Source: Icerya purchasi (taxonomy: Eukaryota > Arthropoda > Insecta > Hemiptera > Monophlebidae). From it: 64,000 nt of DNA. The DNA lies in NCBI GenBank assembly GCA_039619475.1, contig CM077115.1, positions 105,994,393 to 106,058,392 of the forward strand, in the 5' to 3' direction. Position numbers and translations under genes: made by a program. Shown here in pieces: positions 38,930-49,761 of this stretch. Numbering within the stretch: the stretch's first letter is position 1; each line of letters begins with the position of its first letter. The notes beneath the pieces were generated by a model, which saw nothing but the letters and a program-made list of their open reading frames with translations, did not search any database and was not told the DNA's origin.

Positions 38930-39287
38930 TATAAAAATCGTAATTTCCCGTTTATGTCTACCCGTTTCAAGACCTTGAAAACAATAAATGATTGAGGAAT
39001 CTTCACAAAAAAAAAAAAAAAAAAAAAAACAAAAAAAAACATATATATATATGTATCATAAATTAATTAAACATACGTGATTAACGAAAAGTATTACATA
39101 TTTATGCGAGTTTTACAATCCATTTAAAAATCGCCGGAATATTTCTATCTGCGATTTCGTGTACGCGCGCTTGCTTACATGCCGGCTTAAATTAAAATAT
39201 TTATTTATTTTAAAACTTCGGGAAAAATTCAGAAATGCTCAAAGTCAAAACTGTTCTGCGGCTCGTAATTTGACATGTGTACACTAA

Positions 39288-39517
39288 TCACATACATATC
39301 TTATGAATAATTCCGGTATGAGACCTTAATTGAGATCGATGGTAGAATGTTTTACTGCAATAGAGGCATCTGAATTGAGGATCTTTTCCACATTCGTATT
39401 TGTAATGCACCATCATACTTTTCTTATACTTGTACGATCGTCCGCAGTTGTTTAAGCACACAAATGGTAGGCTGTCGCTGCTATTACTATTTCGAGTTAT
39501 CCTTTTCCGACAATAAC
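39288..39517 (-). CDS. lola: lola alternative terminal exon (C2HC + C2H2 finger pair)
   Basis: Terminal exon of 75 residues. The acceptor TTATTTTCAAG is followed by GT TAT TGT CGG, start 39517, phase 1. The open frame runs upstream through the acceptor, but the splice signal shared with its neighbours defines the start. Basic linker YCRKRITR with a Ser/Asn patch; finger 1 CLNNC, GRSYKYKKSMMV, H, C; linker GKDPQFR; finger 2 CLYC...H-TGII-H with contact residues H, S, Q, S; tail HKICM. AATAAA on minus (TTTATT at 39200-39205) lies about 83 bases past the stop, a plausible poly(A) signal. Confidence 0.93.
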
Positions 39518-40579
39518 CTTGAAAATAAATTATCGAACAATTAATAAACATCGATAACAAAGGCAAGTAGCGAAAAGTTATATATACATACGTACGAAAA
39601 CTTCCGTTTATCCCCGTTCGGATTATTAGAAAATGCTCTTGTATCTTGTTCCGCGCATGTATTTACACATCGATTTTATTTACCTCATAACGAAACGTCG
39701 GGAAAATTGTCATTCGGAAAGTAATTTCCCGGCATAAAAGTTGGTGTAAAAAATTTTCAATGCACACATAGAGATTTTACCGAATGTTATTGTGCCGCCT
39801 AAGTCAATAGGATGTGTGGGTGTACTTAATTCACGGGAAAACCTAGACTACTGGATAATATAACGATAAAACGGTGGCGAACAAAAGGGATTTTGCTTGC
39901 GTAGCTGATGATAAACAAATAACGTTTCGCTTTAACCTATGAGAAAAAACCCCCCTCCCCAGTGGAATAGCTGGATTCATTTTTTTTTTTTTTTTTTTTT
40001 TGTGTGTTAATCGCATCGCGCCTCTTTAATAAATAATCTACGGAAAATTCAACTTGCGATAAATTTAAAATCAAAAGGGGTATTTTTCGGAAAAAATAAT
40101 GCGATCATTCTACCCTTTTTTTTTTTTTTTTGCTTCGTTTTGTTCCGTCTGAATTACACCATTTAGTAGGTCTACTTTTTTTACGTCTCTATAAACTACT
40201 GGTAGTTACTAGAGTTAGACACACTAAATTACGTAGTATAATTAAAAATATCCGAAACGATAAGGAATTTTCAAATTTCTTCCGGACAAAAGTAAACATA
40301 AACATTTTTAATACATTTGTACTTGAAAATAAAATTACACACGGACTAATACTTCTACGTGATATTATATAATACGTTGCGAGTACTACCATCTTTTTTT
40401 ATTAAACCAGTAAAAAGACACACTTAGTAGAACTACGTATTGCACATAAAAAAAAAAAAAATCGTCGTTTTTGATAATTATTTCTTCTTTTCATTAAACA
40501 ACGTCAGCAAACGCCTCTGCTGCTCGAGAAATTACTTATCGGTATGGTAAATTCGTTGAGAAGACCAAAAGTTAATTTT
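39518..40579. other. Intron and probable 3' UTR of the 40580 exon
   Basis: AT-rich with T runs (39980-40001, 40118-40130). A minus-strand AATAAA (TTTATT at 40398-40403) is about 177 bases past the stop at 40580. The overlapping open frames near 40130-40390 show no domain. Confidence 0.5.
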
Positions 40580-40818
40580 CTACTTTATCCATATCTTGTG
40601 AACGACACCGACATGCCCTTTCAGCGGGCCTTTGTGATGAAATGCTTTGCCGCAATAGAGACATTTAAACTGAGGATCTTTCCCGCATTCGTAATTGTAA
40701 TGCAACATCATGCTTCTCTTGTACTTGTACGAGCGCCCGCAATTGTTTAAACAGGCGAACGGACCGCCATCGCCGCTCTTAAAATTTCTACGCATCTGTC
40801 TCCCCCGATGGAAATAAC
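40580..40818 (-). CDS. lola: lola alternative terminal exon (C2HC + C2H2 finger pair)
   Basis: Terminal exon of 78 residues. The acceptor TTTATTTTTAAG is followed by GT TAT TTC CAT, start 40818, phase 1. Basic linker YFHRGRQMRRNFK; finger 1 CLNNC, GRSYKYKRSMML, H, C; linker GKDPQFK; finger 2 CLYC...H-VGVV-H. Contact residues are H, G, P, G; Pro at helix position 3 is unusual and could weaken base contact. Tail HKIWIK. Close relative of 39288 and 45734. An ATG at 40795 lies inside, but use as a start is not supported. Confidence 0.93.
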
Positions 40819-42264
40819 CTTAAAAATAAATCATTAGAAAAAACACTTTTAGACGACGAAGAATAAACAAAATTAATACATAAATTATCAGCGGGAAAAA
40901 CTACACGATACTAGAAGGACCCCCCCCCCCCGAGGCAGCTTAAAAAAAAGCTATTCTATTTGAAGCGGACGACACGCTACTATAAATTAAAAAAAATAAA
41001 TGAATACATATGTACATATACATGCGCGCACATATATTTTAGTGTGAAAAGAACAGTTACACCAAATCACAGTAGTGCGTAATGAACACATTACTACTCA
41101 ACATGTTAATCTACAGTCATAACGGCATATTTATAAAAATAGTTTCCACTTTAGCGAATTTTGCAAAAAAGTAATTACCGGGTATGGCTCTGTAAAAAAA
41201 AAAAAATAAATAAAAATAAACCAACACGATAAAGAGGGGATCTTTCCCCTCGGGGTGAAAAGGACCGAGATATATCAACAAACACGGCAAATTCTGACAA
41301 GGTCTTTATTTTAAAATTTCGTTACATTTCTGTGCTGTACAAGTTGTTCTGTTATTGGGTTAAGGGAGTTGTAATAAAAATTTTTACCCAAATCCCTTTT
41401 TTTTTTTTCGTTTTTTTACAAAAAGAATAATGTAGTCAATTAAAATTTAAGTATTTTAGAACGGTAATATTCTAGGGTCCAAATGTTGCTTGAGTTTAGA
41501 AATATCCATTTTATAAATATGTGTATACATATATATGTACACTTACATATTTTAATGATTCCGTGATATTTCAGTAAGGAGTAATGTGAACGAGCAGTAT
41601 AACGAAATCATTATTGTTCTTTTACGATGTCCTTATGAACCTTATTTTTATCTACTTGTTAGAAAATAGTTTTCAGTTTATCGATTTTTGCAAAAAATGA
41701 TTATTTTTGGTTTTGCAGAAAAAGTCAAAAAAACACATAGTCAACTAGGAAAAATTTATAAATATTCATAAAAAAGATGATAACACAAACCTTTAAAAAA
41801 AAAAAAATATTACATTCCTACTGCTTACACCGAATGAACATATAATATATCGTGGCCTTTATTTTTAGTTTATTGTTTTTTTGCACGACTCAAGGCGGGG
41901 AAATGCTTCAAAGTTTCGAACTACCTAGGGCTACAACAGTCTGGAATAATACAAAGTACATATTCTCTCTGCTTAAATAGATCTTTATTCTTCTAATATT
42001 CATATATGCGCGGGAAAAAAAAATAAGGATAATTACAGAGACTTGTAATTTTCTTAATAAAGTTACCTTTACCATTCCGCCGGTTACAAAATACATAAAT
42101 TTTATCGCTACAAACAAAAATGGTAATTACGGAATAATTTGTAACGTGTATATAAATAAAAAACGACTACTTGATGAACTGAGGGTACGTGTTAAAATAA
42201 ACTATGGAAAAAGAAATTAGGGAATTTTAGAAAACAAGCTCTTCCGGCTGAGCGATTTCGATTT
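40819..42264. other. Intron without supported features
   Basis: AT-rich, with poly-A/T runs and a C run near 40920. No exon, transposase or repeat structure that I can support. Confidence 0.5.
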
Positions 42265-42475
42265 TTATCGTTTCATACACATCTTGCGGACGTTTTGGAT
42301 TTTTAACTTCTTTCGATGATAAAACACTCGATTGCAATAAAAACATTTCAACTGAGAAATTCGCAATTATAATGCAACATCATACCTCTTTTCTACTTGT
42401 AACAGCGTGTCTACACAACTGTTCGAGCAAATGAATTGTTTGCCATTGTTCCGATTAAGTTCAATCAGTCATAAA
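42265..42475 (-). pseudogene. Dead lola zinc-finger exon
   Basis: On the minus strand a relic acceptor TTTTAAG (exon side from 42475) is followed by a clear but broken finger pair. The shared phase hits a TGA within four codons. FICSNSC matches the first Cys pair; a frameshift follows, and an in-frame TAG replaces a Lys codon in the YKYK segment. MMLHYN then reappears in another frame, about 15 bases of the GKDP linker are deleted, and finger 2 keeps C-F-Y-C but has lost both His (KIQN and VRK in place of NH and VHK). The tail KMCMKR and stop TAA at 42265-42267 are still recognisable. It derives from the 32-46 kb exon family. Confidence 0.85.
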
Positions 42476-42700
42476 CTTAAAATAAAGTTTAACAGCACGA
42501 AACAAATTCTACTCTAAACTTCAACTCATCATCACACTGATTTAAACAGCTACGTGTCTTACACGTAGATTATTATTTGTTTTATACATCCCCATTTCAA
42601 AAAGATTCCGAAGTTATAAATTTCATTAACATCATCATTCGATATGATTACGATATACGAAGTTCATAAAAATCACAATGAGAAACAAATATTTATATAT

Positions 42701-43131
42701 AAAATGTTTAAAAAATATATATATATATATATATATATATCGACTTCGAGATTTATTATAAAAATTTACAAAAGATGCACTAAAAAGAAAAAATAATTAT
42801 TCGATAAAAAATATATTTCAGAGTGACAGAACTTAAGAGTGAAATTATCGTAACTCTTATGCAACATTAATACTTATTGGAGTCGGCATCAAATTCATAT
42901 TAAAATAATAATGTAAAACTGCATTGAATATTCATTAAATTGTTCCTAGATATTTTAATATGAACTCTGATTAAAGTATTAATGTTGCATAAGAATTACG
43001 ATATCACCTTTAAGGGTATATCACTCTGATATATATTTTCTTATCGCGAGTAATTATTTTTTACTTTTTAGTGCGTTTTTATTAAATTTTTATAATAAAT
43101 CTGGAAGTCGACATTTTTTTTAAACATTTTA
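42701..43131. mobile_element. Foldback (palindromic) non-coding element
   Basis: The two halves are inverted copies. AAAATGTTTAAAAAATAT, CGACTTC and AGATTTATTATAAAAATTT on the left match the reverse complement of the sequence ending near 43131, and CACTAAAAAG, TTACG and ATTAATACTTT-type blocks recur through both arms. Arms are roughly 190 bp with a short centre near 42930. There is no coding capacity. A (TA)n tract lies inside the left arm only. It lies about 230 bp from the dead exon. Confidence 0.75.
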
Positions 43132-43433
43132 TTTTGCAGATTTTAGCACTGTACTTGAATTTTTTTCTTGCTAAAAATAAACTTTTTTGTCACGTTATTC
43201 TCCATATTTTATGCCTTAACAAAAAAAAAAAAAAAAAAAACAAGAAAAAACGAATTTCTTTAATTTAAACTGTTTTTCTACCTAAAAAACATCAAAAGCT
43301 ACACATTTCCATGGTAATTTGATAAATTTATAGTATTTCAAATAGATTTCTGTTATACTAATAAAAGATATGAAGATAAAAAAATTACCTAAAGGGACTA
43401 CATTTTTTTAGGTTTTTTGACAAGTGTTCAATT

Positions 43434-43590
43434 TATATTCACGGATTTTCATCGGTGGTACACACATGGTCTGCAAGCATCAGTAAAATCAATCCATAGG
43501 AATATAAGTTATGCACGAACAAACGTGAGAAAAAAAAAAAAGCGACGAATGTGTAACCTGTTTTTTGGAAGTCGGTAACAAAGTTACATT
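43434..43590 (+). repeat. Dispersed repeat (copy 2 of 3)
   Basis: Plus-strand copy with TTTTCATCGGTGGTAC, ATCAGTAAAATC, an A run, GCGACGAATGTGTAACCT and GGAAGTCGGTAA. It precedes the inverted-repeat element 43658-44551 and is a direct repeat of 44558-44735. Confidence 0.6.
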
Positions 43591-43657
43591 TCCTGGGTAA
43601 TGTGGCAAATTGATAGTATTTTACGGCAGTCGCTTTTTTTTACGTTATTTAACAAAT

Positions 43658-44551
43658 ACAAGGAAAGTACACGAGTAGTCAGACACCGATTTTGATGCAA
43701 TTTTGATATGTTGTAGATTATAAAAAAATATTAGACACGTGTTTTTTGTTTTTTATCAGCCCATATGCAGTTTCAACGGGTGAAAAGCACTCCTAAAGTT
43801 CACCCCAGAAAATCGTTCTTCCTAAATATCTCGCCTTCAATTCTATATTTTTTTATGCAACAAAATGTAAATTATTTCTCGTGCAAAGGACAAGTAATCT
43901 ACAGTGATTGAAGCAGTAGAGTTGCATCCCTCATTTTCTAGTGGGTGAAAACACACCTATTTTTGGTCATTGTTATCGAATAAAAAATTATAAAATAACA
44001 TAAAAAAATTTAAAAAAAACATTTTTTAACAAACGCAATTAAAAAATAAAGTTGACGTGTTTCGGCATTTTCATGAATTTCACCCTTAAAGGAAATAAAA
44101 CATCCCTTGCAGGAAACATCAATAAATACATGTATCAAGTAATCGGATTTCGTAAAAAATTTGTATGTAAGGGTTTTTGAGGTCGCTGATTACGAATTCC
44201 GTCATCAGGTTTTGTTAATCCAAAATAGCGGACAAAAAAAGATCGAAAAAGTTTCATTTTAATGACAAATTGTATTCGAGGATTTTTGCGGTCGCTGATT
44301 ACAATCTGTTATCGATTTTTTAAAATTCAAATTATCCTGTGTGCTTTATAACCATACAGCCTTGGACCCCTAAAACCCAGACAGGCATTCATAGTGTTTT
44401 TTGTAAACCAACAACCTCCAAACACACCCCTTGAAACTGCATATGGGCTGATAAAAAACAAAAAACATGTGTCTAATATTTTTTTATAATCTACAACATA
44501 TCGAAATTTCATCAAAATCGGTGTCTGGCAACTCGTGTACTTTTCTTGTCG
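43658..44551. mobile_element. Inverted-repeat element with 127-bp arms
   Basis: The left arm 43658-43784 and right arm 44425-44551 are reverse complements at high identity. Landmarks are AGTACACGAGT, CAGACACCGATTTTGATG, ATATGTTGTAGATTATAAAA and TATCAGCCCATATGCAGTTT. The 640-bp interior has two partial repeats with GGTCGCTGATTAC (about 44180 and 44290) and no protein domain. It may be a MITE or part of a larger composite unit, because copies 2 and 3 of the dispersed repeat flank it. Confidence 0.75.
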
Positions 44552-44557
44552 GTATTA

Positions 44558-44735
44558 TGCTCACCGGTTTTCATCGGTTCTCACGTGGTACCTACTCTTT
44601 ATAATGGAAAAAGAATCAGTAAAATCGGTCCATATGAATATGAGCTATATGCGGACAACCATAAAAAAAAAAAACAAAAACATACGCGACGAACGTATAA
44701 CCTCCTTTTTATTTGGAAGTCGGTAATAACGCGCG
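44558..44735 (+). repeat. Dispersed repeat (copy 3 of 3)
   Basis: Plus-strand copy with GTTTTCATCGGTTCTCACG, ATAATGGAAAAAGAATCAGT, AAAATCGGTCCATATGAATA, an A run, GCGACGAACGTATAACCTCC and GGAAGTCGGTAAT. Best preserved of the three. The short frames across it are not genes. Confidence 0.65.
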
Positions 44736-45733
44736 GGTAAAATTTATTTCAACGTCAGAAAAAGTTTTGTAATGTTAAAAATATACATGTATAAAAAAAA
44801 TCGTATTAATAATGACAAATAATCGATGTTTTATTTATCACGTGTTTTTTCTTTTGGATGTAATTATTCACAAGCGACGCACTTTTTACCGAAAAATGCA
44901 ATGATCCGTGAACAATAGCCGCGGCGCTAAGAGCTCACGAGGTCGGGAAAACATTTATTTTGAAAAGATGAAAAAGATGCTGGAAGTTTATAAAAGTCTA
45001 AATGTTTTTGCTCAACTCGGAGCCGCCATTTCGAAGTAAAATCAAAAGTTGTAACGTAATAATGTCAGCCAGTAAAACATCAGCCCGTTTACATTAAATT
45101 AATCGAGGATTAATTATCACATCGGGGTCTGGCATTCTCGGAAGTAGTTCCGAGAAACGTGTTTGACGTATTTTTGTAATCGAAAGCGAAAATTTTTAAA
45201 AAGTATTTGAACGACTTTTTGCGAGCAAAATGAAACTGATTTCGAAAATAACGCGAACACGCAAAGAGACGCACAATACTGGAACAATAAAAGCCTTTAT
45301 TTTAATTTCTATAATGTCCGTAAAAAAAAAAAATAAATAAATAAATAAATAATACATCTAACGTAAAATCATACGATAATATCACAAATCAATTCGTAAG
45401 CGCGTACTGAGAAAATTACGCTAAACATGCTTTTTTTTTTTCTCGAGTATTTTATAGGATAAAAAAAGATACGGAAAATTTAATGTATTATAAAGATATG
45501 CGTTCGGTAAAATTAAAGTAACTTAAAAGATCCGTCGTCGAGATGTATGTTGCGTTCCTTTTATATTTTATAATAATTCGTCGAAATAATTAATCGAGAA
45601 AAGAGAAAATTTGAAGTCTCTATTATTATTACAATTGAGACTTTCCACTGGAGGATGGAAGATGGGCGAAAAACAAGAACGCGCGAAACCGCTTCCGTAC
45701 AATATATGCGTACGCATATTTGCGACCAAATTC
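44736..45733. other. Intron and probable 3' UTR of the 45734 exon
   Basis: No coding signal. Minus-strand AATAAA (TTTATT at 45296-45301) lies about 430 bases past the stop at 45734. Confidence 0.45.
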
Positions 45734-45966
45734 CTACTTCATACATATCCTATGAACAACGCCGACATGCGTTTTCAGTTGACCCCTATGATAAAATGCT
45801 TTGCCGCAATAGAGACATTTAAACTGAGGCTCTTTTCCGCATTGGTAGTTATAATGCAACATCATACTCTGCTTGTATTTGTACGATCGACCGCAACTAT
45901 TTAGGCAGAAAAATGGCGGTCCGCTGCAGTTGCCATTATTTCCAGGGGGTTTTCTTCGACGGTGAC
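45734..45966 (-). CDS. lola: lola alternative terminal exon (C2HC + C2H2 finger pair)
   Basis: Terminal exon of 76 residues. The acceptor TTTTTCCGAAG is followed by GT CAC CGT CGA, start 45966, phase 1. The frame is open upstream of the acceptor, so the splice signal decides the start. Basic linker HRRRKPPGNN; finger 1 CLNSC, GRSYKYKQSMML, H, C; linker GKEPQFK; finger 2 CLYC...H-VGVV-H with contact residues H, G, Q, T; tail HRICMK. Most similar to 40580 and 39288. It is the 5'-most member of the AAG-acceptor block. Confidence 0.93.
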
Positions 45967-46526
45967 CTTCGGAAAAACAAAAAAAATAAAAGGAAAAAAA
46001 AATCGCTATCAGAAGGTGCACTTGAGCAGTATAAAAAAGTAAAACAACATGAAAAAACATACATAAGTTCGACAAACATCATTACTGTTTCAAAACGTGC
46101 TTTTTTTCTTACGTATGCTGCGAATAAAACAACACCCCAACACAGCTGTGATAGAGTATGTTGTCACAAACGATGCGCAGCACAGAAGCCGGGATGATTC
46201 TTGTCCTCACGTGTTTATGATTGCGATACATCACACTTCTATTGTATTCGTACTGAACTGTTTTTATATGTGGAAAAAAAGTGAAGACCTGAGGGAAAAA
46301 AAGAAAAAAGATTAAAAAAAGAACGGAAAAAATTACAAAAAAAGAAAAAAGAAAAAAAAATTTATAACGGGCGATTGTCATCCATTTCACAAAAGCTTCT
46401 TAAAATTTTACAGCCCTTCCCTACGAAATAAATTTTAAATTGAAATGTGCATAAAACACATGCACGATAAAAGAAAAAACTTTGATTTTTTAAGTTTACA
46501 CATATATACACACACACACAAACACA

Positions 46527-46567
<41 letters not shown>

Positions 46568-46574
46568 ACTTCTT

Positions 46575-46927
46575 TCTCTCCCAAACCTTATCGGTTGGTG
46601 GGCAACCTAATTGTACAACTCAACTGTACAGACACAGGCATAGTGTACTAGGCAATTGCTATATGCAACGCGAGTGTGTACACGCGCAAGACTTCATTCG
46701 GAACTGATTACTAATCGTTTGATTTATATCGGCATATACAAGTGCAGTCCCGTGTGTGTCTGCTGTGTACTGATCTAGCGCGCATATGATGTTGTACGTG
46801 GTGGTTTGCCATTGCCTTCCACGTGATTATTAGCGATTATTTATTTAATTCTTGTAATAAGTTCTGTCATCGCTCGGGATCGAACCTGTAACCTCCGTAT
46901 CGGAAGTCAAGCGCTCCAGCAACTAGG

Positions 46928-46930
<3 letters not shown>
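46575..46930 (-). mobile_element. tRNA-derived SINE, minus orientation
   Basis: Read on the minus strand from 46930: TAGCCTAGTTGC (RNA polymerase III A-box-like), GAGCGCTTGACTTCCGATA, GGTTCGATCC (B box), then TATTACAAGAATTAAATAAA, CACGTGGAAGGCAATGGC and AAACCACCACGTACAACATC, ending near the GGTTG(C/T)CCACCAACCG block. It is the inverted partner of 47009-47384. The first few tRNA-like bases are replaced by a TA tract. Confidence 0.85.

Positions 46931-46962
<32 letters not shown>
46931..46962. repeat. (TA)n tract between inverted SINEs
   Basis: Directly visible TA run separating the heads of the two SINE copies. Confidence 0.9.
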
Positions 46963-46971
<9 letters not shown>

Positions 46972-47008
46972 TTATATATATGCTTACACACATACATGTA
47001 TATATAAA

Positions 47009-47384
47009 GTCGTCGCGATAGCCTAGTTGCTAGAGCGCTTGACTTCCGATATGGCGGTCACGGGTTCGATCCCGAGCGACGACGAACTTTATTACAAGAA
47101 TTAAATAAATAAATAAATAATCGCTAGTAATCACGTGGAAGGCAATAGCAAACCACCACGTACAACATCATATGCGCGCTAGGTCAGTACACAGCAGACC
47201 CGCACCGGACTGCACTGGTAGCGCGATAACAAGTGGCTACTATCAGTTCCGAATGAAGTCTTGCGTGTGTACACCTGCGTTGCATATATAATAATTGCTT
47301 AGTATACAACCTATATCTGTACATCTAAAAAAATGTGAGAATAGGTTGTCCACCAACCGAATGGTTGAGGATATAATGATGATG
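47009..47384 (+). mobile_element. tRNA-derived SINE, plus orientation
   Basis: The head 47009-47083 resembles a tRNA: 7-bp acceptor stem GTCGTCG/CGACGAC, A box TAGCCTAGTTG and B box GGTTCGATCC. The anticodon stem no longer pairs and the T stem lacks a base, so it is not a working tRNA. The body carries GTGGAAGGCAATAGCAAACC, a motif seen in insect tRNA-SINEs, and the 3' tail is (GAT)n. Together with the inverted copy at 46575-46930 it could fold into a long hairpin if transcribed. Confidence 0.85.
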
Positions 47385-47393
47385 ATATATATA

Positions 47394-47429
<36 letters not shown>

Positions 47430-47435
47430 TGTATG

Positions 47436-47466
<31 letters not shown>

Positions 47467-47477
47467 ATATATATATG
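47385..47477. repeat. (TA)n(TATG)n microsatellite
   Basis: Alternating TA and TATG runs following the SINE tail, directly visible. Open frames across it are artefacts. Confidence 0.95.
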
Positions 47478-48262
47478 TTGACTAAAACACAGATAATATC
47501 GGAAAACATTTCAATTGTTAATTCTCCTCTAGAACGACTTACATTAACGGAGCTTCCGTGCGCAAACTTAAATTGATTAATCACCATCAAAGAGGGGAAA
47601 TTCATAGCAGTGATGAAAATTAAAAACGCCGATGGTTATTGTGAAGTGTGGTCCAGGATGTGCTAAACGTTAGAAATTACAGTTATATTGATCAGTTTAC
47701 GAATTTAGAAAATTTCCACGCCGATCAACAGAGTCTGCAGTTTTCCTCTGCGTGGAGCGCGGGATTACTTTTAATACAAAGCGCGATCATTAAGAAAATT
47801 TTACTCATCTTAAAAATTTCACAGATCCCTACGACAGCGGAACTGTGAAAATTAATCATCAAGAGTCCAAAATGTTTTTGCCGATTATGTCATTCGTCAC
47901 AGTGTTTTTTATTCAGCCGTCTTGAAACTACAATTACGGTATCATGTTTTACACAATAGCGCGCTGTTCTGAGACAACGTCGATTTTTCTTATTAACACG
48001 GCAACCAGAATACATTTTCGCTCAATAATACTTAAGAATATTTTGTTTAAAAAAAAAAAAAAAAAAAAAAAATGCAATAAATACGGTATTCTGTGTATTT
48101 TTTTTTTTTTTTATTACAATTAATTTTTCAATCAATAAAAAAACAATGTCAATAGTTAAAAGCGTAATCATTGCGGAACACGTGAACGAAATCGCTGCAG
48201 CTGTATCGGCAAACGAGCAACATTTTCGGTGGATGTCGCCGGGAGAAAACGAAAGTAAGATA
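47478..48262. other. Intron and probable 3' UTR of the 48263 exon
   Basis: No exon seen. Minus-strand AATAAA (TTTATT at 48110-48115) is about 150 bases past the stop at 48263. Confidence 0.5.
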
Positions 48263-48507
48263 TTAACGGTGACGACGGTGGTCCATTACAAGATTGTGCG
48301 CGCAGATCAAATGGCTTTTCAGTTGACCGCGATGGTAGTAGAGCTTTCGACAAACGTGGCACTTGAACTGAGGCTGCTTGCCGCATTCCCATTTATAGTG
48401 CAGCATCATACTTTGCTTGTACTTGTACGTCCGACCGCAGTTGTTCAGACAGGCAAAGGAGGAACAGGAAGACGACGAAGACGACAGATTCGAATAACTT
48501 TTTAGCC
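48263..48507 (-). CDS. lola: lola alternative terminal exon (C2HC + C2H2 finger pair)
   Basis: Terminal exon of 80 residues with no start codon at its head. The acceptor CTGTTACGCAG is followed by GG CTA AAA AGT, start 48507, phase 1. The linker holds seven Ser in an eight-residue run and one Cys. Finger 1 is CLNNC, GRTYKYKQSMML, H, C; linker GKQPQFK; finger 2 CHVC...H-LICA-H, with Tyr replacing the usual Phe in the hydrophobic core (KLYYHR). Contact residues are H, G, Q, S. The tail is HNLVMDHRRHR and stop at 48263. A longer open frame on the plus strand (48146-48505) is an antisense shadow: it lacks any domain, while the minus frame shows all eight zinc ligands. Confidence 0.92.
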
Positions 48508-49723
48508 CTGCGTAACAGCGGAGAAAAAAAAAAGAACAAACAGAAAAACAAACAAAATATTTTAATAATATTACCGAGATTAGTCGCGCGCAAGCAGGCT
48601 AATGATGCTGTGGAGACTTACGTGGTTTCTCGCATTGCCGATATGTTCAAATTTCGAAGCAGCGAGAATATCTAACTGAAATTCGAATCAACCCCCTCGC
48701 ATCCCTTTTAGAGTTCGGCCGGCGCGTAATTTTGGGCAAATATGCAGCGAGACAACTAAAAAGGACGGTCTCTACGAGTGAAACTAAAAGTCTCTCCTCC
48801 TCTCCAAGACCCGTGCATGTGGTCTGTTTCCAGTCGTACAACAAATGTACCACACCAGCCCGGATAGAATAGTACAATTGTATACGGAAGCATTGTTGGC
48901 CATCATCAGTTACTTACTCTTCGCACTTCTGCTTCGCTATTTGTAAAAAGATCGCATCCGTCACAATGACGGTTACCGAAAAGTAAGGCTATTTATGCCC
49001 CCACTGATGGAGTCGGCGAGGTTATTAAAAGTTATACGGCGAGGTTTGCAGCAGTTACGTTCAAAAATTTTAAGCAGCCACGCGAAAAAGATACAACTAG
49101 CAACACATTAAGCATTATGTTATAGCACACCATTCTGCGTGTTTCTTTCGATAAAACATAAATGCGATGCAATAATAAATCGTGAAATTGTATTACTACT
49201 AAACCGAGAGGCGCGAACCAAACTATTTTATTATTACAAAATAAAATTGCAAATTTCCCCTAAATTTTCTCCGAATTTTAGCGGGAATGTTCTTTCCCGA
49301 TTCCAGTTCTGACTGTACACGTGTTAGCTCCAGAATTTTCATCTAAACACACGCATTCGGAAGGTGTAAATACTACCACCCACCCTTTTATTTTAGAGTA
49401 AATTGTTCTTAAACAATATAGACATTTTCAGCCAGCAGCAATCTATCCGTAAGCGAATCGATTAGAGCACGTTGTTGTTGGGTAAGCGTACAAAAATAAC
49501 AAGTCCGTAAACTATCATCTCGTTAGTGCCTGGTGCACGGGGTCGCACCGCGAAAAAAGCTTCGGCAAGATTGTAAAAATGAAAAAAAAAAAAACTAAAA
49601 AAACCTAGTGTCCGAAGGAAAAACGTTTTTACGCAGGGCGAAAAGATTCATGAGACCTCTTATGAATGTTGTAATAAATTAAATAAACACAACACACATA
49701 TATATATATATATATATACATAA

Positions 49724-49761
<38 letters not shown>

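Larger units (their letters stand above)
33402..39287. other. Long intron with repeats, no lola exon found
   Basis: About 5.9 kb. It includes microsatellites (35415-35440, 36345-36410, 36555-36582), a 51-bp tandem repeat at 36740-36853, a Helitron-like hairpin at 37704-37718, and a transposase-like fragment at 38717-38929, all listed separately. I searched for the conserved NNCGR and MMLH codons on the minus strand and saw none here. Confidence 0.5.

Noticed and set aside
47009..47083. Functional tRNA gene
   Set aside because: The acceptor stem and A/B boxes are present, but the anticodon stem does not pair, the T stem lacks a base, and a SINE body and inverted copy follow.
48146..48505. 119-codon plus-strand open frame
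   Set aside because: Antisense to the 48263-48507 finger exon, whose minus frame shows all eight zinc ligands in correct spacing.
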